Assembly (NCBI GenBank): GCA_012295275.1
Contig: CM022679.1
Location: 12,584,415 to 12,648,414 of the forward strand
Length of the DNA stretch: 64,000 bases
Reading direction: 5' to 3'
Source: Chrysomallon squamiferum
Lineage: Eukaryota > Mollusca > Gastropoda > Neomphalida > Peltospiridae
The notes beneath the pieces were generated by a model. The model did not search any database. It saw only the letters and a list, made by a program, of their open reading frames with translations, and was not told where the DNA came from. The first letter of the stretch is position 1. Each line of letters opens with the position of its first letter. The position numbers and the translations under genes were made by a program. Below are positions 30,401 to 42,429 of the stretch, piece after piece.

Positions 30401-33400
30401 TAAATTATGGAAGCGAGTGAAAACACCACATATATGAAAAAGGATATGTAGGTGGTTACCTCTGTATCTGGGCAAGATCCCACATGCGAAGTTTTCGTGG
30501 TCTAGAAAAATGGTGAAACCACGAGGATCACCCTTGCTATCCATAAACCTCATTTTGTTCATCTGCACTACTATGTTTCCAGCCAAAGAGTCTATCTCTT
30601 TACGTTTCTTTTCTATTCTCATTTCTGCTTTACATGTTTTTGTTGGAACTGAGTCCAATGGATGTAAATGTCAATTTAATTCATTGAGTGTTTTGCTCCA
30701 CGTTTCATTCAGAAGCTGAATTGCAGCATGATTTGCAGGGCATCGATCAGTAAGGGTATTGGAAATATCAGAAATTATTTTTGTTCTTGCAGTTTGATAA
30801 TCATCCTCATGAAAGTTTGAGTAAGTTATTAATGGAGTCAGATATGTGTTCATGATAATCATCAGCAGTCCCACCAGCCAGTTCATCAACTGCAGCAACA
30901 TAACAGTTCTCTGGTGTCGTAATGTGGGCACTGTTCACCATTGTGCCCTCTGTGTTGTGGCATCAAAATCAAGTGTGCAGTTTTTATTCTCAATTAAAGC
31001 TTCAGTTGCCTGTAATTCAGTTATTACTTGTCATTGCCTCAGTAGTGGTTCTGTGTGGGATGTCATTCAGTGGAACATTTCGCAAACAAAATTTCTGAAC
31101 AAGAACGGATATATTGCTGGTTGGCACCTGATTTACAATGGCATCAAATACCATCATTCTTAGGTCTGCAGAATAGACCTTTCCATTATATTTTGTTTTT
31201 TTGTTTACTAACTAATGAAGCTTTTCTTCCAGCAGGATTTTATCTCTCTGGAGATCAATTATCCCCATTTGTTTTATTTTTAAGTTCAGAAATTTTGTTT
31301 TTGGCAGATAGCAAAGTTTCCAATTCAGTTTTATTCTTTTTTTCACTGTGGTACTTTTTCAGTTTTTCATTGGGTTTTTTAAAGTTCGACAGCAGATTTT
31401 GCCTCATGCATAACCTTTGAAACAGTACTTTTTTCTTTAGGTTTTGCTATTTGTTCCTCTTTCCATCTGATTGTTTGGTTTAATAATTTTACACATCCCT
31501 TTTTCTTCTGCTGTGTTCTCACATCTCAGATTGCAATATGTTTAAACCTTTGAAGCCGTAGCTGTTTTAGTCTCATATTTGTTAAGGAGTTATTTAATAA
31601 CCTGCATGACTGGCAGTTTTTTGTTTGTCTGGTTTTCATGGGTGGTTTTGTCAATATTTGAATGGCAGATTCCTCTGAATCTTCTCCCCAGTATGAACTG
31701 CTATCCAATCAATAGTGTGGTTCTGGGGAAGCAGTAACATATTGTGGGTTGCAACTCGGTCCAGGTTGGGGCTCATTTTGTTTTCCTGGTACATTCTCAA
31801 GATTCTACAGATTTCTGTGAGGAAAAAAATTTCAGAACATAAACACATAAATTTGGTAAATTGTACAGCACAAGCCAGATTTCAAAACTTAACAAACTGG
31901 TACATAACTTTCTTTTCTTCAGCAGAAAGTCTCAACACAGTAGGGTTAGGAGTTAGTGACAAATGACTACATAATTCACTAACTGTTGTTGCTCGACTGT
32001 TACCACAGCTAGTGTAAATATAAAGCACATGTCCTTTCAAAAACTCATCTGTTGCAGGAACTGTGGAATACTTTTCTTGCAGATGCTGTCTAGCTAAGCT
32101 CGGTTGGTTACATCTAATTAGGCACCGTTTCTTTTTACTCAAAGGCATCTTTTGGTTATTCACTGAAAAAAACAAGATAAGAGCTGAGAAGACAACTGAA
32201 ATAAGTTTTAAAAATAGTTGAAATTATGAAGGACATTATTACCAAAATGAAACAGCAACTGTGTGGGTCAAACCAAACACTGAAAAAAAAAAAAAAAATC
32301 AATTGTATGAAAAGAAATGCAGAATTTTTGCTGGAATCCCCCAGAAATAATGTAAAAAAAGCCATGAAAAGCAAGCAAATGGTGCACATCCACATGCAAG
32401 ATATGGGCAAAATTAACAGGCCAATTGGTGCACTATTATCTGTACACTTAAATAATGTACAGATGCAGAAACAAGTTCTGTATTATAAGCTGTATCTAAT
32501 CTGTGACTTTAAAAATAAATGTTTTGCCCTATTTCATTGAGAATAAGCTAGAAATGTTCAGTAATATTTAAAGGACATTTTTCTTTCTATCTCAGTCCCA
32601 AGAAGCCATGGAATAATTGCTTATTTTCTTAGTTTTTCAATTTTACCACTGTACATTAGTTTCTCGAATGCCCTGTCACATGATTGCCTTTCCATCCACT
32701 AGAACCCTAAGACTGTCAGTAGTATCCTGCTCAAAATGTGGAAGGTTTCTTTCCTTCGGAAAAAATGCTAGCTGCACATTTTACATTGTACCAAGATCTG
32801 GTTTCACTTGCCATCAGACCTACTTTGAATACAGACATTTCAGGCATTTAGCTCGAGTATATTTGTTTTTACATCTAATATTCTTTACATGCCTATTAGA
32901 TAGTTTAATGATCACTGACCAGTTACAGATAGCTGAAGATACATCTTTCTCTCTATTAAGTCCTGTAAGTATTTAATGAAAGGTTAATCCTTTTCTGTAG
33001 TTTGTCTTAGATGAACAAATGCTGGCCTTTTGTATTGTAAATTAAAAACTTACATAATTTTCACTTGCCAGAGGTCAACAAGAAAGAAGTTGTGGAAGCT
33101 GTAACCATTCTTGAGGCCCCTCCCATGGTCTGTGTTGGTATTGTTGGTTACATTGAAACACCCCGTGGACTGCGTACCTTCAAAACTGTGTGGGCCGAGC
33201 ATCTGAGTGAAGAGTGCAAGCGACGTTTCTACAAGAACTGGTAAATTTTAAAGCAGTGATAAACTAACTAATTTGTTCAGTCCTGTTGAGCATAAAACTG
33301 TCATTCACATAGGAAACAGTATTTTTTAAAGTTTTAAGTAATGAACTTCAGAAAAAATTAACATTAAATGTCTGAAGACTTAATATCTTTGATGGTGCAA

Positions 33401-36075
33401 GGAATCAGGGAAAAAAAATCCTATGATTACATTAGTAAATTAACTTCTAGCCATTTATATTGTATTTAAAATATTCTGGTTTGAAATCTAAAAAGAACAA
33501 GCCTCTCTGACCTGCTGTAATTTAAGTGTTGCATGCACTTAACAAGATTCAGGAACTTTCTTTCTGTAGCTCTGGTATTTTCCATTTTGTGTATGTTGGA
33601 AAGATAGAAAAAACTTTTTGCAATTCTGTTTTTTATTTAGATATATATGTGTGTGTATGTTTCGATTATAGATATTTTAATTTGCTAATTCGCTTAGAAA
33701 GTATGTTGTAGGTCACATGACCAGCTTTGTACATCATTGCTCCTCTCAGCCTTTGGCTGATGAGCATTTCGTTCGTTTTTGTCTCCGCTCACAAGACAAC
33801 TTGTGATGAGACGTTAATAAATTTGTCGTACCAAGGTCCCGCTCCAAGAAGAAGGCTTTCACCAAGTACATCAAGAAGTGGCAGGATGATGCTGGCAAGA
33901 AGCAGATTGAGAGAGATTTGTCTAAGATGAAGAAGTACTGCAAAGTGATCAGGATTATTGCTCATACCCAGGTAATTACAGATTCATCCTTATACATAAA
34001 TAAAATTCATCATAGATAACTACAGGCTATACATTTTTTTTTTTTTATTAGTTGAAATAATTCAATTTATATAAAGTATAAATGATTAACTAGTATGTGC
34101 CAGTGCAGCCTGGATTATTTCCCTTGAACAAAATCTTTAGATTAACTTTCCTTTCTAAAGTTGAAAATTATTATTTATCCATATGAAGCATGCTATTAAA
34201 ATTAGATCTATTAAATCAAAATTTTCACAATAATAAATTTTTCTGGAAACAAAAGGCAGTTTTGTTTCACCTGTTGTCCGTTACTGATAATTTATTTCCA
34301 TTGTATTAGCTGATAAAATTGTTCAAATTGTTTCAGACTAAACTGCTGCACAAGCGCCAAAAGAAGGCTCATATCATGGAGATCCAGCTGAATGGAGGCT
34401 CCATCTCGCAGAAGGTTGACTGGGCTAAGGAGCACCTGGAGAAGAGTATTGCAGTGAATCAGATTTTTGAACAGGATGAATTGATGGACGTTATTGCCGT
34501 GACAAAAGGACGAGGAGTTAAAGGTCAGCATTTATACGTTTATAAAATAATTTTAATATTTTGATTTAAATAAATTATATTTTTATAATAAATTATAATT
34601 CAAAATTTTGGTTTTTCATTTTGTCGCAAATGGTTTATCTACTATGTAACCAATAGAATAAATAATATAAAAAAAAATGCAGTATACAAATTTGATATTC
34701 TGAAAAGATGTTTATAATGCACATGATGAAATCACATGGACTGTCTCCTGCCAGAGACAAACTGAAACTTCACTGTTGAGCAAAACCATGTTGCCTTCCT
34801 TCTGATGCTACATACTGTGCTGTTCGTGAAATTTTAAAGTGATACATGTTTCCTTCGTTATATTCAGGTGTCACCAGCAGATGGCATACCAAAAAACTGC
34901 CAAGGAAGACCCACAAAGGTCTGCGAAAGGTTGCCTGTATTGGAGCCTGGCATCCAAGTCGAGTTCAGTACTCGGTGGCCCGAGCTGGTCAGAAAGGTTA
35001 CCATCACCGCACTGAGATCAACAAGAAGGTCTACCGCATCGGCAAGGGGGTGCACACCAAGGACGGCAAGATCATCAAGAACAACGCCTCCACCGAGTTT
35101 GACCCAACCGACAAGACCATTACCCCACTGGGTGGATTCCCTCACTACGGTGACGTCAGAAACGACTACGTGATGCTGAGAGGATGTGTACCTGGGCCAA
35201 AGAAGCGGGTTATTACACTGAGAAAGGTTTGTCATTGAAAGATGCAGCAATTGCCTTGACATTTTTTTAATACTTGGTTGTTTACAATCTGTTATGTACT
35301 TGGGAGATTTTTGATGTAAAGAGAGCTATAGGTTAGGGTTTTGTTTCTATTTTACTTTCTGTTACCAGTGTGTTACTGTGGCTTTACTAGGAATGTTGAC
35401 ATGTTTTTCAGTCTCTGCTGGCTTCCTTCCGACGTCGCCACATGGAGAAGATCACCCTGAAGTTCATCGACACGTCCAGTAAATGGGGACATGGCCGCTT
35501 CCAGACTCACGATGAAAAGAGAACTTTCATGGTAAACACAACTTTTATCTTTTGTTGGTTTTACACACCAAGTGATAACCCCGATAACCAACAGACAGAT
35601 TGACCAAAACAAACGAGATCAGTCCAATACATGTTTTGATTAGGTTGTCTAATGAAATGTTTTAAATGATTGTAAAGGCACGTGATGAAGAACATGGTTT
35701 GACCCCTGCCAGGGTCATCTGATAAAACATGTTGAACTGTCCATGTTGCCTTCCTTCTGATGCTTACAATCAAATAAAATTTAATCAGACTTTAAAATGT
35801 AAGTGTGTAGCAGAATACTGTATTTTAGAAGTATTAGTTAGGAACTGAACTGGATATATGAGAAAAACGCTAAAGTGAGTCCCAATGTTTGTCAGTGTGC
35901 AGATACATGAACTGTTAGTCCCAGCACAATTTCTGACTTGATTTTAGTTTTATTGTTGAACAGATAAACCATCTTGATAGACTGCATAGATTAATTTGAC
36001 TTAACAATTTGAATTTTTTAATTACAGGGTCCACTGAAAAAGGAAATTATGAAGAAAGAAGGAATTGTGGCCTAA
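24496..36075 (+). CDS. RPL3: 60S ribosomal protein L3 (uL3)
   Basis: Core large-subunit protein near the peptidyl-transferase centre. Eight exons: 24,496-24,498 (ATG only), 24,655-24,847, 33,072-33,240, 33,836-33,971, 34,337-34,523, 34,868-35,226, 35,412-35,531 and 36,028-36,075 (TAA). They join in frame to give 404 residues; the human protein has 403. The start [12 protein letters not shown], then [55 protein letters not shown] and GAWHPSRV are diagnostic. H245 (KTHKGLRK) matches the histidine methylated by METTL18 in human. Intron 2 is 8.2 kb because of inserted elements, and introns 5 and 7 carry snoRNAs. An AATAAA at 36,093 lies 18 bases after the stop. Transcription should be high, and TOP-type translational control is likely. 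Confidence 0.99.
25331..25537. mobile_element. Mariner-type MITE
   Basis: 207-bp element flanked by TA on both sides (25,329-25,330 and 25,538-25,539). The left end ctgggttgataaataagtca and the right end, read in reverse as ttgggttgaggaataagcca, are inverted repeats continuing to cattgcagtt. The gggttg..aataag core is typical of mariner-like terminal repeats. No coding capacity. It sits in RPL3 intron 2, beside the end of the antisense transposon copy. Confidence 0.8.
25545..28360 (-). mobile_element. Decayed transposon-like element, copy 1
   Basis: An antisense series of broken frames that align in order with the second copy at 29,380-32,160. N-terminus at ~28,275: [14 protein letters not shown], then a block ending [11 protein letters not shown] lysine-rich stretch ends at ~27,580. 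Next come a coiled-coil-like stretch (~27,440), [19 protein letters not shown] (~27,330), [19 protein letters not shown] (~27,100), [15 protein letters not shown] (~26,960), [20 protein letters not shown] (~26,690), [18 protein letters not shown], and a charged helix. The C-terminus is a small [16 protein letters not shown] module (~25,700). The acidic residue in TDRCAANHA could belong to an RNase-H-like transposase core, but I cannot assign a superfamily. Several frameshifts and stops show it is dead. Confidence 0.75.
28720..29379. repeat. Linker with degenerate ~170-bp direct repeats
   Basis: The strings catgctgaaaataagaacat (28,981 and 29,151) and cctttctag/cctttctaac (~28,733, 29,069, 29,238, 29,338) recur between the two transposon copies. 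Probably terminal or subterminal sequence of those elements. Confidence 0.5.
29380..32160 (-). mobile_element. Decayed transposon-like element, copy 2
   Basis: Same gene order as copy 1 but clearly diverged. Start [20 protein letters not shown] at ~32,147, then [14 protein letters not shown]. Later blocks are [34 protein letters not shown] (~30,750), [15 protein letters not shown] and [20 protein letters not shown] (~30,480). These are followed by [28 protein letters not shown], a charged coiled-coil-like helix with [12 protein letters not shown], and a C-terminal [15 protein letters not shown] (~29,540). Many frames are broken. Divergence between the two copies is high, so they are separate insertions or an old tandem pair rather than a recent duplication. 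Confidence 0.72.
32161..33071. other. Remainder of RPL3 intron 2
   Basis: AT-rich. On the minus strand at ~32,630-32,670 a short [10 protein letters not shown] reading resembles the C-terminal module of the two elements just upstream, so a third, very degraded fragment is possible. Nothing else seen. Confidence 0.35.
33738..33812 (+). other. Two adjacent hairpins beside RPL3 exon 4
   Basis: Hairpin 1 (33,738-33,766) pairs TGCTC with GAGCA and TCAGCC with GGCTGA. Hairpin 2 (33,781-33,812) pairs GTCTC with GAGAC and TCACAAG with CTTGTGA around an acaa loop. They end 23 bases before the exon 4 acceptor, which has almost no pyrimidine tract. It could be a short non-autonomous element that donated the splice site, or a structured splicing signal. 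It lacks the D box of a C/D snoRNA and the H/ACA boxes. Confidence 0.5.
34714..34812 (+). ncRNA. C/D-box snoRNA, SNORD83-like (copy 1, RPL3 intron 5)
   Basis: Box C ATGATGA (34,723-34,729), D' CTGA (34,762-34,765), C' TGTTGAG (34,774-34,780) and D CTGA (34,802-34,805). The guide TTGCCTTCCTT directly before box D is complementary to the conserved 18S rRNA string AAGGAAGGCA. By the D+5 rule it would methylate the fifth base of that string, an A. Human SNORD83A/B sit in RPL3 introns, carry the same guide and are assigned to 18S A468 (from memory). An internal hairpin GTCTC-ctgcca-GAGAC lies between C and D'. Confidence 0.85.
35671..35769 (+). ncRNA. C/D-box snoRNA, SNORD83-like (copy 2, RPL3 intron 7)
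   Basis: Box C GTGATGA (35,682-35,688), D' CTGA (35,719-35,722), C' ATGTTGA (~35,729-35,735) and D CTGA (35,757-35,760). A terminal stem pairs TGTAA..GCA with TGCTTACA across boxes C and D. The last ~20 bases before and across box D (catgttgccttccttctga) are identical to copy 1. The internal hairpin is GACCC-ctgcca-GGGTC: same loop, different but compensating stem. It should be processed from the spliced RPL3 intron. Confidence 0.87.
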
Positions 36076-39000
36076 TAGACATTTTCAACAAAAATAAACC
36101 AGTTGAAAATCTATTTGTAGTTGTTCATCTTTATATGAATATAATTATAGTGCTATTTTGGGGGGCTTTGTTTGTAATATCAAAGATCAAAAGTAACCAA
36201 TATAAATTCAATTATATTCATTTAATGTTGTACTTTAAACACCAGTGACATTAGATGTATTGCTTTTTAAACAAATACTGTTTAATGTAGAACTGATTCT
36301 TTTTCTTATCACATCTGTAAACTGAATACACATGATTGCTATAGTATTTTATTTATGGGTGTTTTCAGGTTGTTCCTTGTGTTTGTGTATAATGGCAACT
36401 TAGTTTATATTAGTCGATATTTTAAATGTTAAAAACGAAATGCTTTTGTAATCTATATAATGGATTAACGTTTTATAATGGTGTTTGCTGGGTATCCATT
36501 GGAAGCAGTATTGTCTGCTTTGTTTATCAAAAATAAAGCATGTTGCAAGAAAAAAATCGGGTAGAAAATCCATAGAGAAGAAATGCAGATGAATGGTTTG
36601 GAAATTTTTTAGAACAATTTTTTTCCAATTTTCCAACACATGCGTAATTACATACTAAAGATAATATCTACACCAATATTTTATTGTATCTTTCTGTAGA
36701 TGGAGAAAAAAAGTTGCAATGTATCTATTTTAAAATCGAGGTATCATTGTTAAATACGACATTTGGGAAAAAGGAAAAAACATTGACCATTTTATCAGTT
36801 AAAAATAAAGCTGCAGTCGTATAATCCGTCGCTGGTATCAAATATCGAATGCTATTCAAGCCTGTTCATGTGGAACACGCTCTTCAAATCACAATTGCTA
36901 ATGTACGTTAACAAGCCTACACATCTAATTTATGTATTTAGTTCCAGTTGTGCATTGTACACGATCATTTTGTTCTGCTTGACAAGTGCGATCAGAGATC
37001 GACAGATACGAACTGTTAAAGAATGATTCTGGCACAAACACAAACGTTCATTGAGCCGGTCACGATTTCTTGTACATACCGGATCAGGCTTTGACCATTC
37101 GTATTTTGCGTGACATCAGTGAGGGTTAGGTGGGGTTTTTATTATTATTATTATGATTATGATTTTAAATTTATTATTATCATTATTTATTTATTTATTT
37201 GTCCTTATTTAATAAAAAAAATAATAATAATAAATATATAAAATATTAAACTGAAATGTCGCTGGGCAAAGTAAATATTCATTTTATCAAATATTAAGAT
37301 ACTTAAACATAGAAAATTAATTAAATTAAATCGAACGCAAGATGTTCAGTTGTTGTTTACTGGTAGATAAGTTTTATTTGTTTATTTTTATAGGTTTAAT
37401 AAATTGTAAAACGAGTAGGAGCGATTACACATATTAAATTACAAGTCTAACATTGAAGGCGCGATCACGTTTTTGAAATTCTCACAGAGTGTACCATGTT
37501 AACGTTCCTGGCGCCATATAAATAAACCTGTGACTATTAACAAGTCTTCATCTCTTAGGTTCAAGTTCTCAAATCACAGATATGATCTGAGTAACTGGCT
37601 TATTCCTTTATTATACAGTTTCAATACGCGATTGGCTGAAGGACCAAGTAGTTTTACAGAAACGATAAACATTTTAATATGACACTGGAAAAAAAAAAAA
37701 AAATGTTTTTACCTACTATAACAGTTACAAGAAATAACACAAGCAATTTCACAAAATAAACACTTTATCAAAAGAAAGAAAACAAAATTATAGTTGATTT
37801 GACCTCTTTTTTTTATTTGTCATTTTTCTTTAAGTAAATACAGTAACATGGGCTTTTACATGCTTATAATGGTGTATTTGCTAACCTTTTTTTTTAAATG
37901 GCTGCAATGATATGATAAAATACCAGAGAGGTTTTCGAGTGGCTGCCTGTAATCTTAGTGTAAGTTTAAGTAGGATTTGGGTAGCTGTCTATTGTTGATT
38001 AATATCCGTAATCTACATATATTTTATGTTCAGAGAAGGTACAGTGCAAACGAGGAATGCTATTGTTCGCAATGCAAATTTCAAACATGTCTACACGTAT
38101 ATGACAACGAGGGTCGGAACGTCACTTTTGGTCAGAACATTAATTTCACTTGTAGACAGTATCTACAAGTTTTCGATTCTTCAACCGTGTTTTCTCTACA
38201 CGAGGAAGAAATTATTTGCTTTTACAAAAATTACTGCGGTAATACTTAAAAGTCGTTGTAAATAAATTTAGATAGTAGCACTGAATAACTTGCACGATAA
38301 TTAAATACTTAAATAAAATGTTAATAAATCAGCAATGGGATGTTTCTAATTGTTGTTGTCGTTGTAGATGTTGTTATCGTCCTTCTTCTTCTTCTTCTGC
38401 ATTATTATTATTATTATTATTATTTTATCAGTTTAAAAACCAATCTGTCCTAGCCATAAAAAAAAATATAATAATAATTTTTTTTTTTTTTAAAACAGAA
38501 AAGAAAACCAAAACATTTGAGGCAGAATTATTTTTTACTTTGTTCTGTATTGATACAAGAGCTTTGCCACTGATTTTGTTTGTTTAATGTCTTTATGTGT
38601 CATTTGTTAGAGGTTTTTCTTTACCGCTATTCCATTTTTTTTTTTTTTTTTTTTTTTTTATTATTATTTAACGTCTTTACGATTACACAGTAAGTCAGAA
38701 CGGAAAACGAAACCTTCATGACATGCCGCGTAATAGTATTGTCATACTTTATTTTTAGCAAAGGATGATTTAAAAAAAAAAAGGAGCAAGTTAAAATAAT
38801 AAAACGGTTTATTATTATTTTGTTTCTAGAATAATAAAAAAATCTCTCTCTAAAAAATAATAATAATAATAATAATAATAAATGTAACGAGTAAATTATA
38901 TAGCACTTCGAACAGTTTTAATACCCTTCAATAACCTACGTGCATGCTTTACTGCGAAAGTTGATATCACCAGCTAAAGGCGTTTTCACACCGTGCGATG

Positions 39001-39086
39001 ACTCATACACTTCGGCATACACCATTAATAAACAACCGGTCGTGTTGGAGTAGAAATGATTAAAATAAATTTATTTTCAAACATCC

Positions 39087-39122
<36 letters not shown>

Positions 39123-40200
39123 TCCGGGCAAGAGTTGTGTCCCTTTGTATTTATTGTATACACGCAGTAAAAAAGAAAAACAATAAACAACAAGAAAACA
39201 AACAAAACAAAACAACAACTAAAAACGTATGCGTTCAGCAAATTCATGTACTACACATGGAGTTATCTCAGAATGTGAACATCCCTTTATATTTACCCCT
39301 AAATCATTCAGGACATAACAAAAAAAAAAAAAAAAATTAAAAAATAATGGCGTTGTCAGTGACAACATACAACCATATCAATAAAAATTTGTTTTTCGAA
39401 TCTTCCCTGTGGTGTAAGTGTTATTTATTAAGTTTCTCCTGTTGACTTTTAAAATACTTGAGCACTGCGTCTCTCTTAGTGTCCTTATTAATGCTACAAA
39501 GACGGCACTATAAACATCACGTATTGATTTACTACCTGCTTGAAGATAACCTTTATCTCTGTTTCGTGTAGATAACATTTTCATTTAAAATTTGTTTCGC
39601 AGCATTCCCTTTTAAAACGACGAAACTACCAGATATAATTATAAGTTAAATGCGCAGCCGTTACACAAACAACAAACAAACAAAACCAAAATCTGGGTCA
39701 TAGCATATAATTATCGTAAGTTAGTATTAACTGTGGCTCCGGTGAATTTGCTACGTGTACGTAAGTTAGCAGAGTCGCTACTGCTAAACATTTCGCTGTT
39801 ATCTCCGTCTTCCAATGATGACGTTTATCACATTACTTAGCGTTTTTGAATTTCAATATTAAGTGACGTCAAATGACCTGCTATTTCAAATAAAAAGGAA
39901 AGAAAAAAAGGAAAACACTTAGACATGAGTTTGAGTCTTCGGCTAATCAAATTTATATGACACAGTGTGAGAGCACGAGATTTCAGATAGATAAGTAAAT
40001 AACCGATCCTTTTATGTGTTTCAACATGTAAACAAAGATTAGAAAATTAGGTTAATAATAACATCTAACAATTACTGGGAAGCACATCGCATGTAGGCCT
40101 ACATTGTAATTTGAGAATGTAAATTTTCCTTCAGCTAGTCTGAAAAACCTTTACGCCGTAAATCCTTTAATAAATAAACAGCTGGCACTTAACTGTTAAC
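36076..40200. other. RPL3 3' flank and intergenic
   Basis: RPL3 3' UTR begins here (AATAAA at 36,093). The rest is AT-rich with TTA, AAT and poly(A)/poly(T) runs. A cysteine-rich plus-strand frame at ~38,030-38,250 follows a ttatgttcag acceptor-like string but resembles nothing I know. Confidence 0.4.
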
Positions 40201-40566
40201 GTCTAATGGGCGATTATCATCCGAAGCGGAATTAACTCGCGGGATTGGGACAGGCACCTTTGTTTAAACATGGGATCAGCACCGGCGCGAACCGATCACA
40301 TCACGAACTCTCCCGAGAGACGTCGTTGTTTGACTCGCCTGCAGTCAACCAATCGCGTGTTACGTAACAAAAATAGATCAACTTGTGCTTGAACCAAACC
40401 GTTAAAGAGTACCGTATATAATAATTAAGCTTCTTTTATGTGCTTAATGTTTTTTGTTTGTTTTTTTTTGTATTATTTTCTTATAAACATTAACCGAATA
40501 TATTTATCAATAATAATAATAATAATAATAATAATATCATCATCATTATCATCATCATCATCATCA

Positions 40567-40613
<47 letters not shown>

Positions 40614-40870
40614 GTGTACTGAGTTCATCTCAGTAATTCCACCTACGCGAATCTGAACATGCACTGACAACGCCCAGATGAAAACTTCGATTTCAGTGAT
40701 GTGCTTTTAGTATTTACAAATATTTGCTCAGACTACAACATTGGAAAATTCAACATACTGTTCCGTCACATCACCGCATTCTTTTGTTAAGGACACGTTC
40801 AGAAAGATACGAACCTATCTGAAGACGTCACGGCATATCAAAGATGGCGCACGTTTCAATTTTGATTGAT
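40200..40870. promoter_or_regulatory. Promoter-like island
   Basis: Less AT-rich than its surroundings. It holds CCAAT (~40,349), CpG-containing strings, and GACGTCA (40,824-40,830) followed by AAGATGGCGC (40,841-40,850), the layout of a CRE plus YY1-type downstream element seen at many animal start sites. It could be the distal promoter of the ankyrin gene, whose coding exon begins after an acceptor at 47,758. A TTA/CAT microsatellite at 40,510-40,612 splits the island. Confidence 0.35.
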
Positions 40871-41002
40871 TCTAGTTATTTATTTATTATTTTTTTGTTA
40901 TTGTTTCTTCCTCTTCTTTCTTTTCGAGTTTTCTTCTTTTTCATTTCATAGTTTCTTTTATGTTAACGACAGTGTTATTTATGTATTTATTTTGCAACAT
41001 AA

Positions 41003-41040
<38 letters not shown>

Positions 41041-41205
41041 TACTGCATTACAGATTTGACACTGTATTAATTCGAGATTTCAGTGTATCGCAATATATCA
41101 CAAAATAATTTTGGTATGTCCAGAAGTTAATAATGAGATCATTTCTTAGTTCATTTATTTATTTTTTATTGTTATTATTATAATCCTCATCATCATCAAT
41201 ATCAA

Positions 41206-41259
<54 letters not shown>

Positions 41260-41760
41260 TTTCCCTTTTTCGAGATTATCAGTGGTTTATATCCAATTAC
41301 TAACACTTTCACTTTTACGTTTGAATTAACATACAGTTACGCATACGCACACTCACAGAAATGTATACACACACGCGCACACACACACACACTTACACAT
41401 CACTTTAAAAAAAAATCTAATTTCAGAATGAGTCGTGTTTTCCCACTGTTTATATATCTATGTACATTATTCTTCTTTTGTTATCTGAATGACAAATGAC
41501 TAATTTGATCTGAATTTCCATCCGATTAAATTTCATTAGTCATCTTTTTTTGTATAATATATATATTTTTTTATTTGCCATAACACCTTTATATTCAGTT
41601 AAAATAAATTGATTGTACAATATCCTAATGTGTAGGGAATAATATTAACATTTATGAGTTATTTTTTATGTTAATTTATTGTTAAATTCGATATTTTGAC
41701 AGTTCCAATTTTGTGTTAACAAATGTTTTGCTATTTATTTATTTATTTATTTTTTTATTA

Positions 41761-42186
41761 TTTTTAATTTAATTGTTTTTCGTCTTTTTTTTTTTTTTTT
41801 TTTTTTGTTGTTGTTTTTTGTTTTACTTTTTTAGTTTGTCAAGTATTTTATTGGTTTATTTATTTATTTATTTATTTATTATAATTTTTTTTAATGACGT
41901 TTCAGAAACTAATTTTGTCTATGTTTTCATAAATACAAATTAAACACTCAATCACATACACATATTTTGTTGGTTTAATAAAATTAATACATATAATTAT
42001 TAGTCGAAGTGGGAGTGATAAAGGTGCTATTAGTAGAAGTAGTAGCAGCAGTAGTAATTTTAGTAGTAGTCGTAGTATATACATATATTATTATTTTTAA
42101 TTTAATTGTTTTTCGTCTTTTTTTTTTTTTTTTTTTTTTTGTTGTTTTTTGTTTTACTTTTTTAGTTTGTCAAGTATTTTATTGGT

Positions 42187-42217
<31 letters not shown>

Positions 42218-42423
42218 TTATAATTTTTTTTAATGACGTTTCAGAAACTAATTTTGTCTATGTTTTCATAAATACAAATTAAACACTCAATCACATACAC
42301 ATATTTTGTTGGTTTAATAAAATTAATACATATAATTATTAGTCGAAGTGGGAGTGATAAAGGTGCTATTAGTAGAAGTAGTAGCAGCAGTAGTAATTTT
42401 AGTAGTAGTCGTAGTATATACAT
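41761..42423. repeat. Near-perfect ~335-bp tandem duplication
   Basis: 41,761-42,090 and 42,094-42,423 are the same sequence, differing mainly in ATTT and T run lengths. The 180 bases at 41,902-42,084 and 42,241-42,423 read identically. A very recent duplication with no gene in it. Confidence 0.95.
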
Positions 42424-42429
42424 ATATAT

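Noticed and set aside
33756-33790. Hammerhead ribozyme in RPL3 intron 3 (CTGATGAG string)
   Set aside because: The CTGATGAG matches the first core strand, but no GAAA core strand or cleavage-site strand follows in a workable position.
34864-35262. Long minus-strand frame opposite RPL3 exon 6
   Set aside because: Shadow of a codon-constrained ribosomal protein exon; no family resemblance.
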